From an uncultured Erythrobacter sp. (GTDB taxonomy: Bacteria > Pseudomonadota > Alphaproteobacteria > Sphingomonadales > Sphingomonadaceae), in contig NZ_CANMZM010000002.1 in the NCBI RefSeq assembly GCF_947502395.1, positions 744,001 to 808,000 of the forward strand: DNA of 64,000 bases, read 5' to 3'. The notes beneath the pieces were generated by a model. It made no database searches. It worked only from the letters and a program-made list of their open reading frames with translations, and was not told where the DNA came from. The translations under genes were made by a program, and so were the position numbers. Of this stretch, positions 35,438 through 45,771 are shown in pieces; the stretch's first letter is position 1; every line of letters starts with the position of its first letter.

Positions 35438-36359
35438 CCGAGCAATTCCTTGGCCCGCGCGCAATCCTTCTCCATCTGGACCATCAAATCATCTAGCCGC
35501 GCGAACTTGGCTTCACCGCGCAGGAAGTGATGGAAAGCGACTTCGATCTCTTGACCATAAAGGTCGCCATCGAAGTCGAAGAAATAGGGTTCGAGCAGCT
35601 CTTTGGACGGCTCAAACTGAGGGCGGATGCCGATATTGGCCGCGCCTTTGAGCGTTTCTCCAGACGAAAGGATCGTGCCCGTCACCGCATAGACCCCGTA
35701 TTTGGGGCGCAGATAGGTGTCGATGGCAAGGTTCGCAGTGGGGTAACCCAGCTTGCGACCGTTCTTATCGCCATGCTCGACAATACCGCGGATGGCGAAG
35801 GGGCGGGTGAGCAACTCTGCGGCCAATTGCGGGTCGCCTGCGCGCAAAGCTTCGCGCACGCGGCTCGATGACACGACATCGCCCTTTCCCTCGACCGCTT
35901 CGACTACGCGCGACTTGAGGCCACGCGCCCCGCCAAAATCGCGCAGGAGCTCGACATTGCCCTTGGCGCCCTTGCCGAAGGAGAAGTCTCCCCCGGTCAC
36001 GACACCAAAGGCACCAAAGCGCTCGATCAGGATTTCGGTGATAAAGTCTTCGGCGCTTGTGCCCGCCAGGTCTCCATCGAAGTGAAACACCAGCATCGCT
36101 GTGGCACCCGCTTCGAGATACAGCTCTTGGCGCTGCTCCAGAGTGGTCAGGCGAAAGGGTGGCACATCGGGCCTGAAGTGCCGCACCGGATGCGGGTCGA
36201 AGGTCGCGATGATCGAGGGACGGCCCTCTTCATGTCCCCATTTGATCGCTTCGCCAGCGACCTCTTGGTGGCCGCGATGGAAACCGTCAAAATTGCCAAG
36301 CGCAATGATGGCACCGCGCAGCGCCTGTGTGACGGGTTCTCTGTGATCAAGCCAGCGCA

Positions 36360-36360
<1 letters not shown>
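35434..36360 (-). CDS. ribF: Bifunctional riboflavin kinase / FAD synthetase
   Basis: RibF phosphorylates riboflavin to FMN and adenylylates it to FAD. The protein of 308 residues has the nucleotidyltransferase N-domain (IALGNFDGFHRGHQEV, IATFDPHPVRHF, GGDFSFGKGAKG, SSSRVREAL) and the C-terminal riboflavin kinase domain (RKLGYPTANLAI, GVYAVTG, FDGDLYGQEIEVAF). The ATG shares one base with the folA stop (TGATG), and the stop overlaps the next gene. In many bacteria ribF precedes ileS-lspA; here one phosphodiesterase gene sits between. Confidence 0.95.
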
Positions 36361-37945
<1,585 letters not shown>

Positions 37946-38041
37946 TGTGTCCTGTCCCGTTTGCTCACCCTAGTCGGTGGAGAGCTGATGTCTGTTTCGC
38001 CCCGTTCAATATGGAAAGGGCATGGCTTCTACAAGCGTGTC

Positions 38042-38524
38042 TTAGCCCTGAGGGGCCTCAGCCACATCTCCGGTCCGTGCTGCGCGCCAATCTTGAAGCC
38101 GCTCGGACAGTTCTTCGTCACTCAAAGCAAGGATCGCGGCGGCCATTAGACCAGCGTTCTTTGCACCTGCATCGCCGATGGCCAGCGTCCCGACCGGTAC
38201 ACCTGCCGGCATCTGAACAATCGACAGGAGGCTATCCATTCCCGAAAGCGCCTTTGACTGCACTGGCACGCCCAGAACGGGGAGATGCGTCATCGCCGCG
38301 ATCATTCCAGGCAAATGCGCCGCTCCGCCTGCGCCTGCGATAATCACCTCGAAACCTTCGCCTTCTGCACCTTTGGCAAATGCGCTCATCCGGTCAGGGG
38401 TGCGGTGAGCAGAGACAATCCGTGCCTCATGCTCAACTTCGAGCTCTTCCAACACTTCGCTTGCGAGCTTCATGGTCGGCCAGTCGGACTGGCTTCCCAT
38501 GACGATTGCCACCTTGCCTGCCAT
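38042..38524 (-). CDS. purE: N5-carboxyaminoimidazole ribonucleotide mutase
   Basis: PurE moves the carboxyl group of N5-CAIR to give CAIR, the step after PurK. The protein of 160 residues begins [18 protein letters not shown], with SAHRTPDRM and the glycine loop [19 protein letters not shown], all class I PurE landmarks. The start ATG overlaps the gpmA stop by one base (TAATG). Confidence 0.95.
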   Translation of the reverse strand: MAGKVAIVMGSQSDWPTMKLASEVLEELEVEHEARIVSAHRTPDRMSAFAKGAEGEGFEVIIAGAGGAAHLPGMIAAMTHLPVLGVPVQSKALSGMDSLLSIVQMPAGVPVGTLAIGDAGAKNAGLMAAAILALSDEELSERLQDWRAARTGDVAEAPQG

Positions 38525-39210
38525 TATGAGTCCTTCAGATAATAGCGCTCGCCCGGGACCATATCGTCATCAAAATCATAGACAATCGGCTGACCGGTCG
38601 GGATTTCGAGACCCGTGATGTCTTCATCGGAGATCTGCGAGAGGTGCTTCACCAGTGCGCGCAGCGAATTGCCGTGCGCAGAGATGATTACCGTTTCACC
38701 GCTAGCGAGCACTGGGAGAATATCGCTCTCCCAATAGGGAAGCACCCGCTCGATCGTGAGCTTCAGGCTTTCGGTGTTGGGAACATCGATCCCTTCATAG
38801 CGCGGGTCTGCACCCGGATCGTATTCGCTGCCCGGTTCCATCGCCGGAGGCGGTGTGTCGAAACTGCGGCGCCAGATGTGGACCTGTTCATCGCCATGCT
38901 TGTCGCGCGTCTCTTGCTTATTGAGCCCGGTCAGGCCGCCATAATGCCGCTCATTCAAACGCCAATCCTTGGTGACGGGAAGCCACAGGCGGCCCGCCTC
39001 TTCCAATGCCAGATTAAGTGTCTTGATCGCGCGGGTTTGAAAGCTGGTGAAGCAGGCCGTGGGCAATACGCCCTTTTCCTTCATCAGCGTGCCCGCAGCC
39101 TTGGCCTCGGCAACGCCTTTTTCGGTAAGGTCGACATCCCACCAACCGGTAAAACGGTTCTCGAGATTCCACTGGCTCTGACCGTGGCGGACTAGAATGA
39201 GTTTAGGCAT
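38524..39210 (-). CDS. gpmA: 2,3-bisphosphoglycerate-dependent phosphoglycerate mutase
   Basis: GpmA interconverts 3- and 2-phosphoglycerate in glycolysis and gluconeogenesis. The protein of 228 residues shows [18 protein letters not shown] with the phospho-acceptor His9, [15 protein letters not shown], the substrate-binding RRSFDTPPP, and the second catalytic histidine in [13 protein letters not shown]. It is the first gene of the nine-gene minus-strand run leading to the DUF3035 gene. Confidence 0.95.
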   Translation of the reverse strand: MPKLILVRHGQSQWNLENRFTGWWDVDLTEKGVAEAKAAGTLMKEKGVLPTACFTSFQTRAIKTLNLALEEAGRLWLPVTKDWRLNERHYGGLTGLNKQETRDKHGDEQVHIWRRSFDTPPPAMEPGSEYDPGADPRYEGIDVPNTESLKLTIERVLPYWESDILPVLASGETVIISAHGNSLRALVKHLSQISDEDITGLEIPTGQPIVYDFDDDMVPGERYYLKDS

Positions 39211-39261
39211 CTTCGCTCCGAGTTAGCGGGTGGTTCTGGCCCCTTAAGAAAGAAGCGCGGG

Positions 39262-39408
39262 TTAGCTTGACTTGCCCGATTTGGGAAGGTCACTTTCGTC
39301 CGAATCGCGCATTTCGCGGCTTTGCGCCTTCCTCCGGCGCAAATTCTCGCGTAATTTTGCCGCTAGCCGCTCTTCGCGCGACATTTCAGTGTCTTTGTCT
39401 TCACTCAT
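39262..39408 (-). CDS. Small basic hypothetical protein (48 residues)
   Basis: A 48-residue, very hydrophilic protein with the core SREERLAAKLRENLRRRKAQSRE, split here as SREERLAAKL and RENLRRRKAQ. Short proteins with this Arg-rich helix occur in sphingomonads as conserved hypotheticals; I recall the pattern but not a name. ATG 39408 is chosen because the upstream part of the frame is not protein-like. It ends 51 bases upstream of the gpmA start, so it could be transcribed with gpmA. Confidence 0.6.
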   Translation of the reverse strand: MSEDKDTEMSREERLAAKLRENLRRRKAQSREMRDSDESDLPKSGKSS

Positions 39409-39486
39409 GGTTAGGGCTCTGCCGCTAGAGCGCGTTTTGCTCAAGAGGGAAGCTGCATGGGTGTAAAGAAACGCCGCACACACCGC

Positions 39487-39515
39487 TTGACATTCCGGGC
39501 GGCTCTGACGATAGG
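39487..39515 (+). promoter_or_regulatory. Promoter of tRNA-Thr
   Basis: TTGACA (39487-39492), a 17-base spacer and GATAGG (39510-39515) lie 13 bases before the tRNA 5' end. The -35 hexamer is a perfect consensus. Confidence 0.65.
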
Positions 39516-39528
39516 CGCGCCTCGGTTA

Positions 39529-39603
39529 GCTGCTGTAGCTCAGTGGTAGAGCGCACCCTTGGTAAGGGTGAGGCCGAGAGTTCAATTCTCTCCAGCAGCA
39601 CCA
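39529..39603 (+). tRNA. tRNA-Thr (anticodon GGT), CCA encoded
   Basis: The 75-base cloverleaf has an acceptor stem GCTGCTG paired with CAGCAGC and a D-arm with GCTCAGTGGTAGAGC. The anticodon stem-loop CCCTTGGTAAGGG gives anticodon GGT, and the T-arm is GAGAGTTCAATTCTCTC. Discriminator A and CCA are encoded. It marks the left border of an accessory region: a serine recombinase remnant abuts its 3' end. Confidence 0.96.
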
Positions 39604-40325
39604 TTTCCCAAAACTGGCAAAAAATTGACCCGATTTCGGGCCAAAAACCCTGTAAGTACAGGACGTTTCAGGAATTCTATAACCTGTTCCGCGGTCATAC
39701 TTTGGCGGCTGTGAAAACACCAATTTCAGTACCAAACGGCGCAATTCAAAGATACGAGAACTGCATATGTTATAAGGGTTTGCGAAGAATCTGAGTGGGA
39801 GTTCTCGAGACTCTTTGAAGCTCGGCTGCGGTAGCGTCGCTTTTGATGCCTGTTCAGCCAGAACCAGCTTCTGCTCTTCAAGGCTGGCAATCTTGGGTTC
39901 GAGCGCATTGGTTGCTTGCGAGTTGCTTATCTCGACGATCTTATCGACCATCTGGTCAATTTTGCGTCGATGCGCCCAATTTCGTTTTTGATCGCCTCGC
40001 TATTTGCTTTCGCCTGACCTTTCTTCTGCTCCCAATAGACGCGTGCGATGGCGACGGTTGCTTTGATCAGGTCACGGCTCGGTTGGAGGTTTCTAAGCAG
40101 CGTTGCAAAATCGTCTTCGATTTTGACGCGAGGAATTGGTCTGCCGTAGTGTTTGCACTTGTCTCCCATGCCGTTGATAATTTTGTTCTGATATAGGTAG
40201 TACGGATAGCTTTTGGTGTTGCCCCTCGGCCAACTTGCAGTGAGACAGTTTCCGCAAGAGGCACACGTGACACCACCGCGCAGTACAAAACTGCGGTTAA
40301 GGTCTTTACGTGCAGGGGCGTTGGC
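39604..40325 (-). pseudogene. Serine recombinase C-terminal remnant
   Basis: Read on the minus strand, about 240 codons match the C-terminal half of large serine recombinases. They begin with APARKDLNRSFVLRGGVTC and the zinc ribbon CASCGNCLTASWPRGNTKSY with YPYYLY. A linker, ALLRNLQPSRDLI, and a coiled coil follow (ALEPKIASLEEQKLVLAEQ, then FANPYNI). The catalytic N-terminal domain is missing. A one-base loss in the T-run at 39960-39963 (A-run on the coding strand) splits the frame: inserting one base restores AKIDQMVDKIVEIS. The end runs straight into the tRNA-Thr 3' end. It is non-functional as it stands, a relic of an integrated element. Confidence 0.8.
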
Positions 40326-40863
40326 GTGGCCTGCACCTGCACGGCAATCCGACCTCTTCCTATTTGTGGCGCAATGTCATCCCGCACGTAATTGCAGCGC
40401 GACGCCGCGCAATTCCGCCAGACCTCATCGGTATGGGGGACAGCGGCAAGCCTGCCATTGGCTACACATTCGCAGAGCACGCACGTTATCTCGACGCTTT
40501 GCTCGCGGAACTCGACTTGTCGCCTGCAACTTTCGTGATCCACGACTGGGGCAGCGCTTTTGACATGCGCTACACCCGCCTCAGTCCGGCGCGCGTCGAG
40601 CGCCTCGCCTACATGGAAGCGATCGTCGCGCCCGGAATACCGTTCCGTCGCTTGAGGCGATGGGGCCTCAAATGGGTGAGCTCTTCTCGACCTTTCGTTC
40701 GCCGGCTGGCGAAGAGATGGTGTTCGGCAACAACTTCTTTGTCGAAACCGTGTTCCCACAGTTCTATGTGGCGCGGACGCTGACGGACGCAGAAATGGCG
40801 GCATATCGCGCGCCTTATCCAACGTCTGAAAGCCGCCTGCCCACGCTTGTCTGGACGCACTAG
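40310..40863 (+). pseudogene. Haloalkane dehalogenase remnant
   Basis: This alpha/beta-hydrolase fragment resembles haloalkane dehalogenases. It starts at the oxyanion-hole region LHGNPTSSYLWRNVIPHV and includes PDLIGMGDSGKP and the nucleophile HDWGSAF. It stops near ESRLPTLVW, so the N-terminal 40 or so residues and the catalytic histidine end are gone. The frame shifts near 40646: GIPF before it continues as SLEAMGPQMGEL in another frame. The left edge is fused to the oppositely oriented recombinase remnant, and the right edge lies about 30 bases from the IS element. It is not functional. Confidence 0.8.
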
Positions 40864-40892
40864 ACTCCGATCGCAGCGTTGCCTTCTGGTCT

Positions 40893-41674
40893 CTAGGCGA
40901 CGTGGACAAGTTTGAGCCAGTATCTGGCTGAAGCGATATGCACCATGGAGAGGAAGCTTTCGGCGAGTTGGTCGTATCGGGTTGCGATAGCGCGGTTGAT
41001 TTTCAGACGACCAAAGAATCGCTCGATCTGGTTGCGCTCCTTGTAGAGCGTCCGGTCGTGCTGGATTTTTAGTTTGCGGTTTGACCTTCCCGGAATGACG
41101 GCTTCGATGTTCCGGTTTGCAAGATCGGCACGGATGGCATCGGCATCGTATCCCTTATCAGCCAGGAACGCCTGCGGTGCCCGCTCTGGCAGGGTAATCA
41201 GCGTGTCATACGCCTTGCAATCTGCCGCTTCGCCGACTGTCAAGTGGAAGGCGAGTGGTCGTCCTCGCCTGTCAGCCAGACAGTGAAGCTTACTGGTGAA
41301 CCCGCCCCGCGAGCGGCCAAGAGCTCTTCGACGAGTCCCCCTTTTCCGCCCGCTGCCGAGACATGGGCGCGAACCGTGGTGCTATCGATGCTGTAGTGGC
41401 CGCTATCCGCCATGATCTCAGCCAGTGTGACGGACACTGCCCCCCAGACCCCGGCTTTGCTCCATCGCCTGAACCGTCGGTAGATCGTGTTCCAGTTGCC
41501 ATACTTGGGCGGAACGTCGCGCCACGGTGTGCCGCAGCGAAGCCGCCAGAGTATGCCATTGATGATGGCCCGGTTCTGTTCAGGACGTCTGCCACGCCCC
41601 CTGTTTGCCGCCTCAATCGGCAACAAGTCCCTCAAAACACGCCATTCTGCTTCTGTGAGATCACCTCGGCTCAA
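40893..41674 (-). CDS. IS5-family (IS427 group) transposase, made by -1 frameshifting
   Basis: Two overlapping frames together give one DDE transposase. The first part starts at TTG 41674 behind GGAGGC and reads SRGDLTEAEWRVLRDLLP, IINGILWRLRCGTPWRDVP, then SIDSTTVRAHVSAAGGK. The second part continues RSRGGFTSKLHCLADRRGRP, LADKGYDADAIRADL and NQIERFFGRLKINRAIATRYD. A slip at the A-run on the coding strand (plus-strand T-run 41342-41345, GGAAAAGGGGGA) would join them in the -1 frame, as is usual for this group. The TAG stop lies in the target-site duplication. Conserved DDE residues appear in both halves, so it may still be active. Confidence 0.87.
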
Positions 41675-41741
41675 GCCTGCCTCCAAAAGGCAGCCTTGAA
41701 TCAACCAGACAACGCAACGTCAATCAATTTGTCCACGCCGC
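40897..41741 (-). mobile_element. IS5-family insertion sequence, 845 bp
   Basis: The ends are inverted repeats: GGCGACGTGGACAA at the left (40897) and GGCGGCGTGGACAA read inward from the right (41741), with one mismatch in 14. Both sides are flanked by CTAG (40893-40896 and 41742-41745), the YTAR-type target duplication of the IS427 group. It lies between the dehalogenase remnant and the pilus operon, 65 bases before the pilin ATG. Confidence 0.88.
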
Positions 41742-41810
41742 CTAGTCTTTGCGGCGCTCAAGCTTTGTGCTGCGTACCAACTTACTGACTAAGGCCTTGG
41801 AGATTAACGA

Positions 41811-42365
41811 ATGAAAAAGCTTATTGTAGCATTTGGCGCAGCGGCGCTTATTGGCACACCAGCGATTGCAGGTCCTAGTGACAGTGACGAGGTAACGGTC
41901 AATGCCACTGTTGAGAAAGAGTGCAGCATTGAAGACGTTACTGTCCTCAACCTCGGCGCTCTTCCTATCGTGGAAACACCGGGATTGGATGCTCTTCAGC
42001 TGACCGACACTGAAACGCGTGCGGAACAGCTTGCTTGGGTTAGCTGCAACTTCACCAACCGTATGACGCTAAGTGCACCGACACCACTGACTTCAGCATC
42101 GGGTGCAGCTCTGCTTGGCACGACGGAAGTTGGTAGTCAGCCTTTCGTGAACGAGATCGATTACCGTTTCCGTGCGAACAACTATCGTCGCTCGCCAGAG
42201 TCGCGTTCAGATGGTGGTCCTAGCCGTACGTTCGATGAAACCGGTCCGATCCATAAGAACATCCGTTTCCGTGCATATGTTCTGGGTAGCGACAACTCGG
42301 GCGTTCGTCCGGTAGCCGCCGATGATTACACCGCAACGGCTACGATCGAAATCACCACTTTGTGA
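41811..42365 (+). CDS. Pilin-like major subunit of a chaperone-usher pilus
   Basis: This exported protein of 184 residues has a signal peptide (1 to about 20, ending AIAG) and a beta-rich mature domain with one cysteine pair (ECSIED and SCNFTN). It has the alternating strands and C-terminal YTATATIEITTL strand expected of a spore coat U/fimbrial subunit. It is first in a gene set with chaperone, usher and a tip-like protein, which sets its likely role as the main shaft subunit. The promoter must lie in the 65 bases after the IS element or inside it. A hairpin follows the gene. Confidence 0.75.
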   Translation: MKKLIVAFGAAALIGTPAIAGPSDSDEVTVNATVEKECSIEDVTVLNLGALPIVETPGLDALQLTDTETRAEQLAWVSCNFTNRMTLSAPTPLTSASGAALLGTTEVGSQPFVNEIDYRFRANNYRRSPESRSDGGPSRTFDETGPIHKNIRFRAYVLGSDNSGVRPVAADDYTATATIEITTL

Positions 42366-42384
42366 TTTGATTTTGAAATGATTT

Positions 42385-42412
42385 GGGGCGAGACGGGAAA
42401 CCTTCTCGCCCC
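42385..42412 (+). other. Strong stem-loop between pilin and chaperone genes
   Basis: GGGGCGAGA (42385-42393) and TCTCGCCCC (42404-42412) form a perfect nine-base stem with a ten-base loop, 20 bases after the pilin stop. No T-tract follows. Such hairpins after the first pilin gene protect its mRNA or reduce read-through, so that subunit exceeds chaperone and usher. Confidence 0.6.
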
Positions 42413-42510
42413 TCGTCATAACTGAAGAGCACTCCTGTCGGATTCGGGCTCGGCTCGCGAGAAGCGAGACGCTCTCTGACATTCGGGGTCGAAGGGAAAC
42501 CGCCTTGCAT

Positions 42511-43235
42511 ATGTTTAACCGGTTCATCCTTGGGATCGCCGCCGCAATGCTGGCTTGCGCAGCTCCAGTCTCCGCGTCCCGCGCATGGCTGTCGATCTCG
42601 ACACTTTCGGCCGAGGCTCTGTGGCGCGCATTCAATTCACCAACACCGCCGACCGCGAATTCCCTGTCGAAGTCCGCGTTTACCTCGGCGAGATCTCCGA
42701 AGATGGTGAACTCGAACTCACGCCCGCAGAAGATGACTTCCTGATCTTTCCGCCGCAAACCGTGATCGACCCGCTTGGAGAGCAGGTTATTCGGGTGCAG
42801 TATGTAGGCGAACCGGCTCTAGAGCAGGCAAAGGTCTATTATGTTTCTCTTTCGGAATTGCCTGTTCCGCTTGAGGCCGGTGGTGGCCCAAAGGTTCAGG
42901 TCACCGTTCGCTTCAACGTGTTTGTAAATGTCCAGCCTGAAGGCGCCGAAGCCCTACCTCGTGTGGACACTATCGAAAGTGCCGAAGTTGAAGAGGAAAA
43001 GGGCATACGGGTTCGGCTCGCTAACGATGGGAATGGCATGCTGCTTGCTGGTCAACGCGCGTGGCGGATTACGGGCAACACCACCTCCGGCGAAGCCTTT
43101 GAACGCGAATTCACAACGGCCCAGATGGGTGTGATTGTGGGTGCGGGCGTTGTTGCACCATCAAAGGCCCGGAATTTCTTCATCCCCCTCAGCATCGATG
43201 TCGATGCTGCGAGTGTTGCCGTCGATATCGAGTAA
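42511..43235 (+). CDS. Periplasmic pilus chaperone, frameshifted within the signal peptide
   Basis: The mature part is a PapD-like chaperone of about 220 residues. It has the strand pattern VDLDTFGRGSVARIQFTNT, the FPPQ motif (FLIFPPQTVIDPLGEQVIRVQY) and the usher/subunit-binding YYVSLSELPV, followed by a second Ig domain. The signal peptide FNRFILGIAAAMLACAAPVSA begins at ATG 42511, but in a different frame: one base appears to be missing between about 42555 and 42580. No ATG or GTG starts the mature frame with a signal; a TTG at 42555 would give a protein without one. Either the chaperone is lost, or the sequence has a local error. Confidence 0.72.
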
Positions 43236-43239
43236 CCCA

Positions 43240-45771
43240 ATGGTGACGGGGGCTAAAACAAAGAGGAGCACAAGCAGCACGGCGCGCATTGCGAAGGCGA
43301 CTCTGGGATCGTTGACCTTACTGCTCTTCACAGCGCTTATCTCTAGCCCGGCCCTGGCGCTCAACGCGGCGGGTGCGCAGGGGAATTTATCTGCTGAACA
43401 GCCCGCCCGGTCCGACCCACGCAGTGTCACGATACTTTCCTTGCCGTTACTGCGCGAGGAAGATGTGCTGGGTGAAATCGAGGTGGAAATAGACGCGGCA
43501 GGTGCCGCGCGTTTCGAACGTTTCACACTGCTGCGTACACTTGGCCCGATCCTTTCAGACGAAGGCCGCGCCAAGCTCTCCGAAGATTTGGTCGATACCG
43601 ACTACATTTCTGCTCGAGCGCTCAGCGAACTCGGCATTGAAATGCGGTTCGACATGTCTCGCCTCGAGGTCGTGATTGGGCGCTTGGACACTAACCTTTT
43701 GCCGGTCGTCGATCTCGAATCGCGCAATCGCAGGCTCGAAGATCGTGAGCCGACGATCCAACCAAGCGGGTTCTCAACCTTTCTGAATGTCGCAGGAAAC
43801 TTCGAATATGTCGATAATGACGGGTTCGGAACGTCAACGCCGGACCCCGATATTATCGCTTTCGGAGCAACACGCATCGGTGACTTTGCGCTTCAATATG
43901 AAGGCGGGCTTACGTCGCTGGATGATGGGGAATACGGCCCTTACCGACGCTTCGTGCGCGGCATCTATGATATCGAAAACCGGTACATGCGTATCAGCGC
44001 CGGTGAGGTTCAGACCATGTCGCTTCCGCTGCTCGGTACGCAATTGATTGGCGGGGTCGGAGTAGAACGTCGTCGCCGGATATTCGACCCGTTCGAGCCG
44101 GTTTTTCAGCTCGGGGGCAGACGGCTGCGGATCAACAGTCCTTCCACGATCGAGATCATCAACAACGGCAATCTGGTCAGCACCATTCCAGTTGAGCAGG
44201 GAATCTACGACCTTGATCAACTTCCTTTGGCGTTTGGAGCCAACGACGTACAGGTCGTTATCCGTGATGCTGCAGGGCGGACGACAACCACTGACTTCAA
44301 CTACTTCTTTGACCCGGTCGATCTTGAAGTGGGTGACTATGAATTTGGAGCGTTCGCGGGGTTTGTCTCAGATCTCACTGGCCTCCAGCCCAGCTATGGT
44401 GGCAAGGTGGGTGCCTCGGCGTTCTATCGCCGCGCCATAAGTCCCTCTCTCTTGCTTGGTGGCGCATTCCAGCTTTCTGAGGATGTCCAGGCTGCAGCAG
44501 CTGAGATCCGATTGGTCCCACAGATCTTCCCTGGGGTGATTGAAACCCAACTGGCCATGTCCAATGGGGACAACGGTATCGGGTTCGCAACGCGTACCGG
44601 CTATCGCTGGTCGCAAGCCATCCCGCAGGGATCGCGGCAAATCTCAATCTTGTTTGACTATGAGAGCAACGGTTTTGAGTTACCGGGTCAGCCGGACCTC
44701 TTTCGACAGGAGCGATTGTCGATCAACGCGACCTATGGACAAAGCCTGTCGCCCTCAACATTTCTGAATGCAGGGATCAGCCAGATCATTCGGGACACGA
44801 ATCCTGGGCAAACCACGGCCTTCGCCGATATCGTCCACCAGTTTACCGACCGCCTGCGGGCGACTGGTGGCGTTCAATATGGGCGCAATGATGGGTTCGA
44901 CACCGAATGGGGCGTACGTGTTGGTATCACCTTCCTGTTTGATCGAAACAGCCGCGTAAACGCAGATGCGCAAACACGGCGGTCGCTCTATCGGGTAGGC
45001 GCCAATCGAGGAGCTGAAAACCGTGTTGGTGCGTGGGGCTACGATGTCGGAATTGAACGGAACAGCGGTTCAACTTTGGCTGACGCTTCGCTGCAGTATC
45101 GCGGTAACCGTTTCGACGCGCGCCTCTTGGCCCAAACTTCGGGCGACGGCTTCGGCAGTGTCACTGACAACCGCCGTGCCCAGTTACAACTGTCGACAGC
45201 ATTTGCCTATGCAGACGGCGCGTTTGGTATCGGGCGCAGTATCACGGACGGTTTTGCTCTGGTCCAACCGGTCGATGGCATAGGCGGAGAAGCGATTGTC
45301 GGAAACAACCTGAACGAAGGCGAATATCTTGGACGCAGTGGTACGTTTGGTGCGGCCGTGGTGCCCGACATCTTAGGCTATCAAACGCGCGAGATTGTGT
45401 ATGATATCGACGCCGACGGAACAGTGTTCGATGTTGGCGACGGCAATGACCGGGTCCGTGTCGCCACGGGAGGCGGCACGAAGATACTAATCGGCAACAC
45501 CCGCTTCGTTAGCGCAGTTGGCACCCTTATGATCGATCAGGAACCAGGAGTTCTGCTTGTTGGTGAAGTCACATCACGGGACGACGAAGGATTCGAGCCG
45601 TTAGCATTTTATACGAATTCGGCGGGACGTTTCTCCATCCTAGGCTTAGCGCCAGACAAAATTTATCTCATAACATTGCGCGATGGGCGCGAGTTCGCGA
45701 TAACCGTCCCCGATACCGACCAAGGCCTGCTTCGTCTCGGCACGGTCACTCTTGAAAGGAGTGAAGAATGA
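43240..45771 (+). CDS. Outer-membrane fimbrial usher protein
   Basis: The protein of 843 residues has a signal peptide (1 to about 45, with a basic start and LTLLLFTALISSPALAL) and an N-terminal substrate-binding domain. A 24-strand beta-barrel and plug follow (GGVGVERRRRIFDPFEPVF, LLGGAFQLSEDVQ, GVQYGRNDGFDTEWGVRVG), then C-terminal domains with GRFSILGLAPDKIYLITLRDG. It exports and assembles subunits delivered by the chaperone. ATG 43240 follows the chaperone stop by four bases; the longer frame upstream reads through chaperone DNA. The stop overlaps the next start (ATGA), so the operon is intact from here on. Confidence 0.85.
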   Translation: MVTGAKTKRSTSSTARIAKATLGSLTLLLFTALISSPALALNAAGAQGNLSAEQPARSDPRSVTILSLPLLREEDVLGEIEVEIDAAGAARFERFTLLRTLGPILSDEGRAKLSEDLVDTDYISARALSELGIEMRFDMSRLEVVIGRLDTNLLPVVDLESRNRRLEDREPTIQPSGFSTFLNVAGNFEYVDNDGFGTSTPDPDIIAFGATRIGDFALQYEGGLTSLDDGEYGPYRRFVRGIYDIENRYMRISAGEVQTMSLPLLGTQLIGGVGVERRRRIFDPFEPVFQLGGRRLRINSPSTIEIINNGNLVSTIPVEQGIYDLDQLPLAFGANDVQVVIRDAAGRTTTTDFNYFFDPVDLEVGDYEFGAFAGFVSDLTGLQPSYGGKVGASAFYRRAISPSLLLGGAFQLSEDVQAAAAEIRLVPQIFPGVIETQLAMSNGDNGIGFATRTGYRWSQAIPQGSRQISILFDYESNGFELPGQPDLFRQERLSINATYGQSLSPSTFLNAGISQIIRDTNPGQTTAFADIVHQFTDRLRATGGVQYGRNDGFDTEWGVRVGITFLFDRNSRVNADAQTRRSLYRVGANRGAENRVGAWGYDVGIERNSGSTLADASLQYRGNRFDARLLAQTSGDGFGSVTDNRRAQLQLSTAFAYADGAFGIGRSITDGFALVQPVDGIGGEAIVGNNLNEGEYLGRSGTFGAAVVPDILGYQTREIVYDIDADGTVFDVGDGNDRVRVATGGGTKILIGNTRFVSAVGTLMIDQEPGVLLVGEVTSRDDEGFEPLAFYTNSAGRFSILGLAPDKIYLITLRDGREFAITVPDTDQGLLRLGTVTLERSEE

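Noticed and set aside
39526..39603. Minus-strand peptide continuing from the recombinase remnant through the tRNA
   Set aside because: This is antisense translation of the tRNA gene, a common artefact, not a protein end.
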